A stretch of DNA of 53,798 nt from Acidimicrobiales bacterium (GTDB lineage: Bacteria > Actinomycetota > Acidimicrobiia > Acidimicrobiales > Acidimicrobilacustridaceae). The notes beneath the pieces are model-generated. The model did no database searches. It saw only the letters and a program-made list of their open reading frames with translations, and was not told where the DNA came from. Below, in pieces: positions 30,788-39,876 of the stretch (the stretch's first letter is position 1; each line of letters begins with the position of its first letter). The position numbers were made by a program, and so were the translations under genes. The stretch is taken from NCBI GenBank assembly GCA_025456085.1, contig JALOLF010000016.1:1-53798 (forward strand). Direction: 5' to 3'.

Positions 30788-31974
30788 CCCGTGCGTCCCG
30801 CCCGGAACCGGCGAGGGCTCGGCTGGAGCTTCGGCACCAGCTCGGTCGGGATGGCGAACGACGGCCGGTCACCGCTGCGGTTGGCCTCCATGAACCCCCG
30901 CACCGCCGACCCGCCGATGGACCGCATGACCCGGCGCACCACCCGGTCGTGGCGGTTGTCGACGTGGGCCAGCACGCTGAGCCGACGCAGCGGGCCCTCC
31001 AGCAGGGCGGTCCAGGCGGTGTGCTCGACCCCGAGCAGGTCGGCGACCTCGTCGCCGGTGTAGAAGCGCACCATGGCCGGGACCAGCTTGCGCAGTGCGG
31101 CGATCGGCACCGTGTCCTCCAGCGCACCGACCAGGGCCCTGGTCAGCTGCCGGGCGTCGCGACTCGCGTCCTGCTGACGGAACCGGATCAGCTCGGCCGC
31201 CTGCTCGGCCGCCGCACGGTTCATGGGCAGCACGTCGGGTCGCACCCCCATCATCGCCCCGATGACGCACCAGCGGTGCAGGTAGCCCTCGAGGTCGTCC
31301 GGGTCGTACTCGACGCCCAGCTTGTCGAGCACCTCGAAGACGCTGACCGTGAACGTGAGCAGCCCGCCGAGGAGGTCCTCCTGGTTGATGGGCAGGCCCC
31401 ACCCGTCACACCAGCCGCGTGCGGCGGTGGGCAGGTGCGGGGTGTGGGGGACGGAGGGGTCGTTCTGGATGAAGTAGCGCACGGCGGCGTGCATCAGCCG
31501 GATGCGCTGGATGTCCTCGTAGCCGGCTCCGATCCCCGGCGTGAGCCCGTCGACCACCATGGCGTCGAGCACCATCTGCGCCGTCTCCATGACCCGCCGC
31601 ACGGGACCGTCCACCAGACGGCCCGTCAGGGTGAGCACACGGGCGCCCCGCGGGGAGGCGTAGCCCTCGGGCAGGGAGGCGCAGAACAGCGCCGAGCCGA
31701 TCTCGAGCGGGTGGTCGGCGAAGAAGGCCGCGCCCCGACCCAGCAGCACCGGGTCCGCCCAGTCCGGCAACGGGAGGTCGTCGGCCAGATAGGTCTCGAC
31801 AGCCGGCGAACGATCGCCGGGCGCGATGCGCAGATGGGCGGCCACGTGCCGCACGACGTCGCGCGGCACGAGCGTACGGCTCCACGCCGCGTGCTCGGCG
31901 ATGACCCCGTCCGCGAGAGGATCGCCCTGGAAGGACATCTCGTCCAGCAGCGCGTTCGTCACGATCGTGGCCAT
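30781..31974 (-). CDS. MpaB/rubber-oxygenase-like protein (DUF2236)
   Basis: A 397-aa protein, started at ATG 31974 (MATIVTNALLDEM) because an AGGAG lies eight bases upstream; the 12 residues before it overlap promoter-like DNA. It matches the oxygenase MpaB / latex-clearing protein catalytic-domain family (DUF2236): SALFCASLPEGYASPRGARV, the helix RIRLMHAAVRYFI with its His, and LPINQEDLLGGLLTF. In that family haem-b-bound His residues hold an oxygenase centre. Those roles are family knowledge; I see only the motifs. It is divergent from two small proteins and a DyP peroxidase gene and overlaps the DUF2510 gene downstream, pointing to a redox module. Confidence 0.75.
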   Translation of the reverse strand: MATIVTNALLDEMSFQGDPLADGVIAEHAAWSRTLVPRDVVRHVAAHLRIAPGDRSPAVETYLADDLPLPDWADPVLLGRGAAFFADHPLEIGSALFCASLPEGYASPRGARVLTLTGRLVDGPVRRVMETAQMVLDAMVVDGLTPGIGAGYEDIQRIRLMHAAVRYFIQNDPSVPHTPHLPTAARGWCDGWGLPINQEDLLGGLLTFTVSVFEVLDKLGVEYDPDDLEGYLHRWCVIGAMMGVRPDVLPMNRAAAEQAAELIRFRQQDASRDARQLTRALVGALEDTVPIAALRKLVPAMVRFYTGDEVADLLGVEHTAWTALLEGPLRRLSVLAHVDNRHDRVVRRVMRSIGGSAVRGFMEANRSGDRPSFAIPTELVPKLQPSPRRFRAGRTGW

Positions 31975-32036
31975 CAACGGCTCCTGCCCATGGGGTGTCA
32001 GACTAGGCACGGCGACACCGAGGGAGGAGGAACACC

Positions 32037-32576
32037 ATGGCCAACCGGGCCGGCCGGACCACGGGCACCACTCTCGTCATCCCGCTGCGCCGGGGGTGGG
32101 CGGTGTGGTGTCGGGTGCTGTTCGCGGCGTCCCGCCGCTTCGCCTTCATCACCGCCCCGTTGCGCCGGCAGTCGTTCATCCACATGGCCCACTGGTCGAT
32201 CGTCGACGACCTGGGCGGCAACGCGCTGGGCCACACCTGCCTCTACTTCGAGAGCAACTTCGACGCCTCGATGGACGAGTACGTCGACGTGTTCGTCCAG
32301 GCACTCCCCTGGCACATGCGCCTGGTGTGGGCCGGCGGGGTGGCCTACCCCGGCCTGTACCCGAGCGCGGCCTACCGCGACTGGAGCGACGACCACGGCA
32401 ACGCCATCCAGCACTACTACGGCGCCTACGCCGGGGCGACCACCACCGAGGTCGCAGCCGCCCTACGCGTGAGCGAGCGGCTCGACCGCTTCGAGGCCGA
32501 CGCCCCGTACCTCGACGACGAGGCGTTCGCAGCCGGCTACCGGAGACTCCTGCACGAGGTGGGCCCGTGGCTCTGA
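32037..32576 (+). CDS. small protein of the DyP module (unrecognised, HxxHW type)
   Basis: A 179-aa protein from ATG 32037 with a very strong GGGAGGAGG ribosome site. Residues 49-59 read HMAHWSIVDDL and residues 70-86 YFESNFDASMDEYVDVF; a WAGGVAYPGLYPSAAYRDW segment follows. I do not recognise the family name. It resembles the next protein (HFGRMQIVDEL and LVLSADVDGDAPSYLLELL), so the two look like relatives of a ferredoxin-like fold. It begins 62 bp from the divergent MpaB-like start. The TGATG overlap with the next gene and then a DyP peroxidase suggests a joint oxidative function. Confidence 0.6.
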   Translation: MANRAGRTTGTTLVIPLRRGWAVWCRVLFAASRRFAFITAPLRRQSFIHMAHWSIVDDLGGNALGHTCLYFESNFDASMDEYVDVFVQALPWHMRLVWAGGVAYPGLYPSAAYRDWSDDHGNAIQHYYGAYAGATTTEVAAALRVSERLDRFEADAPYLDDEAFAAGYRRLLHEVGPWL

Positions 32577-33160
32577 TGGACCAGTGGCGGCCTCGGCCGG
32601 CTCCCACCGCGGCGGCGACGCTCACGTCGCTGACCACGATCTCCCCGCTGCGGCCCGACCTCGAGGCCGACGTGGCACGCCGCCTCCTGGCGTCGCTGCC
32701 GGTCGGCGTGCACAGCCCCTTCGCCGTGACCCCGCGCACGCACTTCGGTCGGATGCAGATCGTCGACGAGCTCATGAGCGACCGGCGCCGACCCCTCGGC
32801 GGCGCGGTGCTCGTGCTGTCGGCCGACGTCGACGGCGATGCGCCGAGCTACCTCCTCGAGCTGCTCGACGCGGCGGGGACGGACCTGGCACCGGTGCTGG
32901 GCCTGTGCGCCGGTGCGCCGAGCGACCCCTCGGCGCCCGACTTCGCGCGGGCAGCGACCCGGTACCTGCTGGCCCACCGGGTGCCGGCCACGCTGCACTA
33001 CGTGAACACCCCCGGCCACACCGCGGTGCAGGTGGACCGCGCCGTGGCCCGTCACCGTCGCCTGGCCGCCTTCGCCCTGGCCTACCAGGGCGCCGAACCG
33101 GCCCGGCTCCGCTCGGCCTTCCTGGACGCCTTCGCACCCGAGGCCGGGGTGCACCGATGA
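32576..33160 (+). CDS. DyP-associated protein (unrecognised)
   Basis: A 194-aa protein from ATG 32576, overlapping the preceding stop (TGATG). Residues 50-66 are TPRTHFGRMQIVDEL, followed at 79-97 by LVLSADVDGDAPSYLLELLD AAGT. These echo the HxxxxxxIVD and xSNxD motifs of the preceding gene and suggest two divergent copies of one domain. A stretch HRVPATLHYVNTPGHTAVQV DRA fills the second half. It has no signal peptide. Its stop overlaps the DyP peroxidase start (ATGA), so all three are one transcript. It may be a partner or substrate-handling subunit of the peroxidase. Confidence 0.55.
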   Translation: MDQWRPRPAPTAAATLTSLTTISPLRPDLEADVARRLLASLPVGVHSPFAVTPRTHFGRMQIVDELMSDRRRPLGGAVLVLSADVDGDAPSYLLELLDAAGTDLAPVLGLCAGAPSDPSAPDFARAATRYLLAHRVPATLHYVNTPGHTAVQVDRAVARHRRLAAFALAYQGAEPARLRSAFLDAFAPEAGVHR

Positions 33161-34578
33161 CGCCGGAGCTGACACCGCGGGGCCCCGCCGGGCGGGCGCT
33201 GTGGCGCGCCATCCGCACCCGGGCCGGCCGCGCGCGTCCCGATCTCGGTGACGTGCAGGGCAACGTGCTGCGACCCTACGACAACGACCACGCCGCCTAC
33301 CTGTTCGTGGAGCTGCGCGACCCCACCGCGGGCCGCCGGCTGCTGCACGACCTGCTGGCCGACGTGACGCCGTCCGCCCCGTGGGTGGTGCCTCCTGTGG
33401 TGACCACGAACGTGGCGCTCACCGCCGCGGGCCTGGGCGCCCTCGGGCTGGGCGACGAGGAGCTGCGCACCTTCCCGGCCGCGTTTCGTCAGGGCGCCGT
33501 GCGGCGTGCCGCGTTCCTCGGCGATCGCGGTCCCGCGGCACCGGAGCACTGGGAGCCCGGCCTGCGCGACGACACCACCCACCTGCTGATCACGCTGACC
33601 GCCTGGCGGTCGGAACGGCTCGACGAGCGCGTCGAGGCGCTGCACGAGCGGATCGCCGGCGACGACGGGCTGCACCTGGCCCACACGCAGCGTGCGGAGC
33701 GCTCCGAGGACCGCCGTGAGCACTTCGGCTTCCTGGACGGGATCGCCCAGCCCCGCCTGGCCGGCGTCGATCCCCCGGGAACGCCCGCAGCGGGCACCCC
33801 CCGCCGCCGGGGCTGGCAGTCGCTGCCCCTCGGGGAGTTCGTGCTCGGCCACACCGACGCCGAGGGCATCCGGGCGCCGGGCCCGCTCCACGGTTGGGGC
33901 ACCAACGGCTCCTACGTCGTGGTGCGCAAGCTGTACCAGGACGTCGCCGCCTTCCGTTCGCTGGTGTCCGAGCAGGGCCGGGATCACCCGGGAGGGCCGG
34001 AGCTGTTGGCGGCGAAGCTCGTCGGTCGCTGGCCGGACGGGACCCCGCTGACCCTGTCGCCGGACACGCCCGATCCGTGCCTCGCCGACGACCCCGGCCG
34101 CGTCAACGACTTCCGCTTCGTCGACGATCCCGACGGGTTGCGCTGTCCGGTGGGCGCGCACATCCGCCGGGCCAACCCTCGCGACGGCGCGGGCGTGGGC
34201 GGGGTGATGACCACCCGCCACCGCCTCCTGCGGCGCGGTGTGCCCTACGGACCCCGACTCCCGGAGGGCAGCGCAGACGACGGCGTCGACCGCGGCCTGC
34301 TGTTCGTGTGCTTCGTGGCCGACATCGAGCGGCAGTTCGAGTTCGTGCAGCGGCGCTGGCTCGTCGACGGTGACGTCCTCGGCCTGGGCAGCGATCCGGA
34401 TCCGCTGCTCGGTCTGCCCGAGCCGGGCGCGAAGTGCAAGGTGCCCGTCCCCGGCGGTCCCCCGTACCTGGTGCGCCTGGAGCGACCGCTGGTGGTGGTC
34501 CGCGGCGCCGCCTACCTGTTCCAGCCCGGCCTCCGAGCGCTGGCGACGTTGGCCTCGGGCTCGACGGGGTCGCGCTGA
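33157..34578 (+). CDS. DyP-type haem peroxidase
   Basis: A 473-aa DyP-family protein. The family hallmark GxxDG is present as GFLDGIAQPR (191-200), holding the catalytic Asp. The haem-ligand region is RCPVGAHIRRANPRD, with the proximal His at about residue 335. Further landmarks are GDVQGNVLRPYDNDHAAYLF near the start, GWGTNGSYVVVRKLYQDVAA and ERQFEFVQRRWL. The length is typical. DyP peroxidases oxidise dyes, phenolics and porphyrins with peroxide. No Tat signal is visible, so it is probably cytosolic or loaded into a shell. Co-transcription with the two small proteins, and nearby MpaB-like oxygenase, points to a peroxide-dependent pathway. Confidence 0.85.
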   Translation: MTPELTPRGPAGRALWRAIRTRAGRARPDLGDVQGNVLRPYDNDHAAYLFVELRDPTAGRRLLHDLLADVTPSAPWVVPPVVTTNVALTAAGLGALGLGDEELRTFPAAFRQGAVRRAAFLGDRGPAAPEHWEPGLRDDTTHLLITLTAWRSERLDERVEALHERIAGDDGLHLAHTQRAERSEDRREHFGFLDGIAQPRLAGVDPPGTPAAGTPRRRGWQSLPLGEFVLGHTDAEGIRAPGPLHGWGTNGSYVVVRKLYQDVAAFRSLVSEQGRDHPGGPELLAAKLVGRWPDGTPLTLSPDTPDPCLADDPGRVNDFRFVDDPDGLRCPVGAHIRRANPRDGAGVGGVMTTRHRLLRRGVPYGPRLPEGSADDGVDRGLLFVCFVADIERQFEFVQRRWLVDGDVLGLGSDPDPLLGLPEPGAKCKVPVPGGPPYLVRLERPLVVVRGAAYLFQPGLRALATLASGSTGSR

Positions 34579-34590
34579 GCGGACGGCGGC

Positions 34591-37500
34591 TCAGAGCCGG
34601 TCGGCGAGGACCGCCGCCTTGCGGGCGATGGTGGCCGCGCCCGACCGGCTCGCCAGGTCGTCGGCCTCGGCCAGCAGGACACGAGCCCGGTCGAGGTCGC
34701 CGGGACGACGACGCCTGCCCAGCAGCGCTGCGGTGCTGACCAGGGAGCCCGCCGTCCAGCCGGGGGCCTGCAGCCGGCGATGGACCTCGAGGCTCTGGCC
34801 GAGGAGATCCTCCGCCTCGTCGAAGCGCTCCAGCGTGGTGGCCACGACCCCGGCCGCCTCCGCCGCCGACGGCGACGCGGTCGTGCCCGTCCACCCCACG
34901 TGGTCCCGGCACGGCAGCAGGACCTCGTACAGCAGGGCCGCCGCCTCGACATGGTCGAAGAAGGCCGCTATCTCGGCGTTCATGGTCATCGACACCAACC
35001 ACATCCCGTTGTGCCGGTACCGCCCGAACCGATCGGCCACGTCCTCCGCGAACAGCTCCCGCCCGTCGGTGCGGTCGAGGTCGCAGAAGCACACACCGAG
35101 GGCGGGTCGGAAGGCCTCGATCTCGGGGGCCGCCGCCTGCACGGCCACGAGCAGGTCCACGAGCTCGTCGACCCGGCCCTGGCCCCGCCGGATCTCGAAC
35201 AGGTGCGACGCATACACCGCGTCGGCGTCGGGCTGACCGCACGCCACGCCGAGTGCGTAGGTGCGCTCCATCAACGACTCGGCTGCGTCCCACTCGCAGC
35301 GGATCACGTGGGCGCTGACGGCCACGAAGCCGCCGATCCACTCGAGCAGCCGCTGGCCCGTGGCGGCGGCCGCCGGCAGGACGCCCGGCAGCAGCGCGTC
35401 GAAGCGGCCGGCGTCGCCGCGCTCGAGCGCCACGATGCTCCCGTTGTTGACGGCCCAGAACTGCTCGACCGGGTCGCCGAGGCGCTCCGCCAGGGCCGCG
35501 TGCTCGGCCGACACCCGGGCTCGCTGCTCGAGGTACCAGGGAAGGCGGTGCACCAGCTCCCAGGTCCGCAGGAGGTAGGCGAGGGTGGCCGGCTGGTCGA
35601 GTCGGCGCGCCATGGCCAGGGCCTCGTCCGCGAGCGACAGCCGGTGGCCCTCGTCCTCGCCGTAGCCCAACTCCACCGCCGTCGTGGCGAGGATGCGCGC
35701 CGTCACCGGATCGTCGGTGTCGCCCAGCGCCTCGCGCGCGGCCTGCAACTCGTCGATGCGCTCCTCGTCGACGCTGCCGCTCGTCGACCAGAAGCCCCGG
35801 AAGTTGGCCAACGCCGACTCGGCCAGCAGCGATGCCGAACCCAGCTCACGGGCCAGCGTCCCGGCTCGGTGGAGGGTGTCGCGGTAGTCGCCGGCCCCGG
35901 CATCGCGCTGCGCGATGCCGAGCCCGACCAGCAGCCGGCAACGGAGGTCGGCCTCGACCTCGATCTCGTCGGCCATCTCCAGGGCACGTCCGTACCAGCG
36001 GGCCGCCTCGTCGGGAGCGAGCTGGCCGCCGGCCCGCTCGGCGGCGAGCAACGCCCGCTCGATGGCCACGCCGGTGGTCGAGGGGTCGCGACCCTCGTAG
36101 GCGTGTCGGGCGATCTCGGTCACGGCGCCGGCGCTGCCCTCTGCGGCACGGCCCTCGAGGACCTCCGCCGTGCGCCGGTGGAGGTGGCGACGGCGCAGGG
36201 CCGAGAGGTTGCGGTAGAGGGTCCTGCGCACGATGGCGTGGGTGAACGCGCAACGGGCCGACGGCCCGGGGAGGAGACGGACGAGCTCGGCGGCCGCGGC
36301 CGCGTCGAGCCCGTCGACCACGGCCCCTTCCTCGAGCTCGAGCAGCTCGGTGAGCAGGGCGACGTCGAACTCGGCGCCGAGCACCGCGGCCCCGCCCAGC
36401 AGCCGCTCGACCTGCTCGCCGAGCCGTTGCACGCGACGGCTCACGACGTGCACGACGGTCGAGGGCAGCGAGCCGGTGAGCAGGGCATCGGGCTCGGAGG
36501 GGGTGCCGTCGGGGCGCAGCTCGCCGACCTCGACGAGGTGGCGGACGACCTCGCTCACGAAGAACGGGTTCCCCGCCGTCTCCCGGGTGATGGCCTCGGT
36601 GAGCTGGTCGGCGCCACGCTCGAGGGGGCGTCCGAGCTGATGCTCGATGAGCGTGGCCACCACCGGCGACTCGAAGCCGTCGAGGTCGAGGGCGACGAGC
36701 CGACCGGCCCGGAGCTGATCGGCCCGCAGGTCGTGGAGGGCGTTCTCGGCCGCCAGCTCGTTGGACCGGTACACGCACAGCAGCAACAGTCCGGAGATGG
36801 CCTCGTCGGCGAGGAAGCGGGTCAGCCGCACCGTCGAGAGATCGGCGAAGTGGAGGTCGTCGAGCACGAGCACCGTGGGACCGGCGGCGCTGACGTCACC
36901 GAGCAGCCCCGACACCGCCCGGAACAGCCGATAGCGCTCCGTCTCGGGATCGCTCTCCGGCGGGGCCGGCGGCAGCCCGATCCGCTCCCCCAGATCGGGG
37001 ACCAGCCGGCGCAGCTCACCCCCGTGCTCGGAGACGTGCTCGGCCAGGACGGACGCGTCGAGGTGCGCCACGAGGTGCGCCAGCGGCGCCAGGTACGGCC
37101 CGAACGGGACGGGGAGCTCTTCACGGGCGCGGCCCGCCAGCACCAACGCACCCCGCCGGTGGGCGCGCGTCGCCAGCTCCTGGGCCGTGCTGCTCTTGCC
37201 GATGCCCGACTCCCCGGTGAGCGCCACCACACGGGCGTGGCCCTCCTCGACGGCACCCAGGGCGTCGTCGAAGCGCGCCAGCTCGGGTCCACGCCCGAAG
37301 AACGGGCCGGTCCGCTCCGAGGCCGCCGGCCACACCAGCGGGATCCGACCCGGCTCCACCTGCTCCCAGTCCACGGTGCAGGCCGGCACGGGGTCCGGCA
37401 GACCCTTCAGCTCGAACGGTCGCGACGGGCCGAAGGACGCAGCCACGGTGCGGCCCGCCAGCAGGCGGACGAGCTCGGCGACGAGGATCGATCCCGGCTC

Positions 37501-37872
37501 GGCGACCGCGCACAGCCGGGCCGCTTCCACCACGGGTTCGCCGAAGCAGTCACCGTCGACGTGCTCGACGTCGCCGGCGCTCATGCCGATGCGGACCCGC
37601 ACGGGGTGCGCCACCCGCCGATCGAGACGGTCGACCCGCCGCTGGATCCCCACCGCTGCTTCGATACCGCTCGAGGCGTTGGTGAACACCGCCATGACGC
37701 CGTCGCCGAGGGTCTTCACCTGGCGGCCGCCGACCCGCTCGATCTCCTCGCGGTGGACCGCGAACAGCGACGTGCGCAGCTCGGCCGCACTCGCCGCGTC
37801 CAGGGAGACGGTGATGGCGGTGGAGTCGACCAGGTCGGAGAACAGCAGCGTGGCGGTCTCGATGGCCGTCAC
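34591..37872 (-). CDS. class III adenylate/guanylate cyclase fused to AAA ATPase (regulator)
   Basis: A 1093-aa protein. Residues 1-165 are a class III cyclase domain: LLFSDLVDSTAI (metal Asp), VKTLGDGVMAVF (second Asp) and FGEPVVEAARLCAVAEPGSI. Next is a P-loop ATPase: GESGIGKSS at 220-228, Walker B VLVLDDLHFAD near 334-344, and a helical/TPR-like C-terminal half with many repeats of an 'A-R-x-L-A-x-E-x' type. Such cyclase-STAND proteins act as signal-responsive switches. I see no LuxR helix-turn-helix at the end, so DNA binding is not supported. The start is GTG 37872, divergent from the aminotransferase at 38079. Confidence 0.85.
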   Translation of the reverse strand: MTAIETATLLFSDLVDSTAITVSLDAASAAELRTSLFAVHREEIERVGGRQVKTLGDGVMAVFTNASSGIEAAVGIQRRVDRLDRRVAHPVRVRIGMSAGDVEHVDGDCFGEPVVEAARLCAVAEPGSILVAELVRLLAGRTVAASFGPSRPFELKGLPDPVPACTVDWEQVEPGRIPLVWPAASERTGPFFGRGPELARFDDALGAVEEGHARVVALTGESGIGKSSTAQELATRAHRRGALVLAGRAREELPVPFGPYLAPLAHLVAHLDASVLAEHVSEHGGELRRLVPDLGERIGLPPAPPESDPETERYRLFRAVSGLLGDVSAAGPTVLVLDDLHFADLSTVRLTRFLADEAISGLLLLCVYRSNELAAENALHDLRADQLRAGRLVALDLDGFESPVVATLIEHQLGRPLERGADQLTEAITRETAGNPFFVSEVVRHLVEVGELRPDGTPSEPDALLTGSLPSTVVHVVSRRVQRLGEQVERLLGGAAVLGAEFDVALLTELLELEEGAVVDGLDAAAAAELVRLLPGPSARCAFTHAIVRRTLYRNLSALRRRHLHRRTAEVLEGRAAEGSAGAVTEIARHAYEGRDPSTTGVAIERALLAAERAGGQLAPDEAARWYGRALEMADEIEVEADLRCRLLVGLGIAQRDAGAGDYRDTLHRAGTLARELGSASLLAESALANFRGFWSTSGSVDEERIDELQAAREALGDTDDPVTARILATTAVELGYGEDEGHRLSLADEALAMARRLDQPATLAYLLRTWELVHRLPWYLEQRARVSAEHAALAERLGDPVEQFWAVNNGSIVALERGDAGRFDALLPGVLPAAAATGQRLLEWIGGFVAVSAHVIRCEWDAAESLMERTYALGVACGQPDADAVYASHLFEIRRGQGRVDELVDLLVAVQAAAPEIEAFRPALGVCFCDLDRTDGRELFAEDVADRFGRYRHNGMWLVSMTMNAEIAAFFDHVEAAALLYEVLLPCRDHVGWTGTTASPSAAEAAGVVATTLERFDEAEDLLGQSLEVHRRLQAPGWTAGSLVSTAALLGRRRRPGDLDRARVLLAEADDLASRSGAATIARKAAVLADRL

Positions 37873-38078
37873 GCTGCGCCCCCCGACGGGGACTCGGGCT
37901 GCCGTGCGGTCCCATCCACGTCCGGCATGCTACGCCCGGGAGCCGGTTCCGTCCCCGGGTTGCCGCCACACCGCGGCGTCGAGAGCGATCCGATCGCCTC
38001 GCCCATCGGCCACGAGCGGATCCGTCGTGTGCCGTGCAAGACTGCGATCGATCTGTCGGTCGAACGGCGAGGCACACC

Positions 38079-39308
38079 GTGGCACGCACCCCCTTCCTCC
38101 ACCCCTTCGCCAAGCCGGCGAACGAGCACTGGATCACCATCGTGCGTGGTGAGGGCGCACACGTCTGGGACGACGACGGCAACCGCTACATCGACGGCAT
38201 GGCCAGTCTCTGGTACTGCCAGATCGGCCACGGACGGCCCGAGGTGGCGGAGGCGGTCGCCCGACAGATGCGGGCGATCGAGGCGTACCACACGTTCGAC
38301 ATCTTCACGAACGAGGCCGCGGAGCGGTTCTGCGAGCTGGTGGTCGGTCTGGCGCCCATCGACGGCCGGGTGTTCCTCACGTGCTCGGGCTCCGAAGCCG
38401 TCGACACCGCCATCAAGCTGGCCCGCCTGCACTTCCACCTCCAGGGCCAGTCGCATCGCAACCTGATCGTCGGTCGGAACCTCGCCTACCACGGCACCGC
38501 CTACGGCGGGATGTCGGCGCAGGGGCTGCCGTTGAACCAGGAGGGGTACGGCCCGCTGCTCGACGGCATGGTGCGGGTCCCCCACGACGACCTCACCGAG
38601 GCCGAGACGCTCTTCGCCGAGCACGGCGAGCGCATCGCGGCGGTGCTGGCCGAGCCGGTGATCGGTGCCGGCGGCGTGTACCCGCCCGAACCCGGCTACC
38701 TGGCCGAGCTGCGGCGCCTGTGCGACGGGGTGGGCGCGCTGCTCATCCTCGACGAGGTCATCTGCGGCTTCGGTCGCCTCGGGTCGTGGTTCGGCGCCGA
38801 GCGCTACGACGTCGAGCCCGATCTGCTGACCTTCGCCAAGGGCGCGACCTCGGGCTACCTCCCCGTCGGCGGGGTGCTCGTCGGCCGGCGCACGTTGGAG
38901 GTGCTCGAGGCCGATCCGGGCTACCTGCTGCGCACCGGCTTCACCTACAGCGGACACCCCACGGCCTGCGCCGCCGGTGTGGCCAACATCGAGATCCTGC
39001 AGGGCGAGGACCTGCCGGGGCGGGCGGCGCCCATGGGCCGACGTCTGCGGGCCGGCTTCGACGAGCTGCTCGCCGAAGAGCTCGTCGCCGAGGTCCGCGG
39101 CGACGGCGCGGTGTTCGGCGTGGGCATGCTCGACGGTGTCGACGCCGTGGCGGTCCGTGACGCCATGCTGCGCCGGGGGGTCATCGCCCGTCCCATCGGC
39201 GCCACGACCATCGCCTGGTGCCCGCCGCTGGTGACCAGCGACACCGACCTCGACACCTGCGTCGAGGTCTTCGGCGAAGCACTGCGCGAGGTGCGCACGG
39301 GCTCCTGA
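38079..39308 (+). CDS. class III (omega) aminotransferase
   Basis: A 409-aa PLP enzyme from GTG 38079 (VARTPFLHPFAKPANEHW). Family marks are DGMASLWYCQIGHGRPEV, TCSGSEAVDTAIKLARLH, LIVGRNLAYHGTAYGGMSAQ, LILDEVICGFGRLGSWFGA and LLTFAKGATSGYLPVGGVLV, the last with the PLP-binding Lys. It fits amine:pyruvate or beta-alanine type transaminases. It lies next to the alanine dehydrogenase operon on the opposite strand. Pyruvate-linked transamination of diamines is likely by context, though the amine is not proven. It ends 11 bp from the Lrp gene stop, convergent. Confidence 0.85.
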   Translation: MARTPFLHPFAKPANEHWITIVRGEGAHVWDDDGNRYIDGMASLWYCQIGHGRPEVAEAVARQMRAIEAYHTFDIFTNEAAERFCELVVGLAPIDGRVFLTCSGSEAVDTAIKLARLHFHLQGQSHRNLIVGRNLAYHGTAYGGMSAQGLPLNQEGYGPLLDGMVRVPHDDLTEAETLFAEHGERIAAVLAEPVIGAGGVYPPEPGYLAELRRLCDGVGALLILDEVICGFGRLGSWFGAERYDVEPDLLTFAKGATSGYLPVGGVLVGRRTLEVLEADPGYLLRTGFTYSGHPTACAAGVANIEILQGEDLPGRAAPMGRRLRAGFDELLAEELVAEVRGDGAVFGVGMLDGVDAVAVRDAMLRRGVIARPIGATTIAWCPPLVTSDTDLDTCVEVFGEALREVRTGS

Positions 39309-39318
39309 AACCCCAGCG

Positions 39319-39783
39319 TCAGCGGGTGCCCCAGGTGTAGGTCTGCTTCTCGAGGTGCAGGTAGGTGAACACCTCGGCGCTGCGCACCCCCGGCACGCCC
39401 CGGATGGTGTCGTTGACCAGCACGAAGAGCTGGTCGTTGTCGGTGCAGACCACCTCGACCAGCAGATCGAAGCGCCCCGAGCACACGACCACGTAGTCGA
39501 TCTCGGGGATGTCGGCGAGCTTGTCGGCCAGCAGACGCAGGTCGCCCTCGGCTTCGACGCCGATCATGGCCTGCATCTCGAAGCCCAGCATGAGCGGGTC
39601 GGTGACGGCCACGACCTGCATGACCCCGCTCTCGATGAGGCGCTGCACGCGTTGGCGGACCGCGGCCTGGGACAGCCCCACCGCCGGGCCGAGCTTGGCG
39701 TACGGCGCCCGCCCGTCGAGCTGGAGCTCCCGGATGATGGCCTTGTCGATGGCGTCGAGGGTGACCTGTCGGGATCGCGGCAT
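39319..39783 (-). CDS. Lrp/AsnC-family transcriptional regulator
   Basis: A 154-aa protein from ATG 39783, which has an AAGGA site seven bases upstream. N-terminal helix-turn-helix: LDAIDKAIIRELQLDGRAPY AKLGPAVGLSQAAVRQRVQR LIESGV. C-terminal RAM effector domain: AMIGVEAEGDLRLLADKLAD and VVCSGRFDLLVEVVCTD. Lrp members sense amino acids and adjust catabolic operons. It is the last gene of the potA to ald operon, so it probably controls this and the neighbouring polyamine genes. The 93-bp gap after ald may carry its own promoter. Confidence 0.9.
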   Translation of the reverse strand: MPRSRQVTLDAIDKAIIRELQLDGRAPYAKLGPAVGLSQAAVRQRVQRLIESGVMQVVAVTDPLMLGFEMQAMIGVEAEGDLRLLADKLADIPEIDYVVVCSGRFDLLVEVVCTDNDQLFVLVNDTIRGVPGVRSAEVFTYLHLEKQTYTWGTR

Positions 39784-39876
39784 CGGGGTCCTTCCCTCGT
39801 CGGCAGGCGCGGTGGACCTCATTGTGACCGACGTGGCTGCGTCGACGGGAAGCCGGACCGGCCGTCCGGGGTCACG

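Noticed and set aside
30781..32010. Earlier start of the MpaB-like gene
   Set aside because: The ATG at 31974 has AGGAG eight bases upstream, while the extra residues overlap the divergent promoter gap.
34780..38466. A 1228-codon + frame antisense to the cyclase-ATPase
   Set aside because: No motif, Gly/Arg/Val-rich composition, and the opposite strand carries an intact cyclase, P-loop and Walker B.
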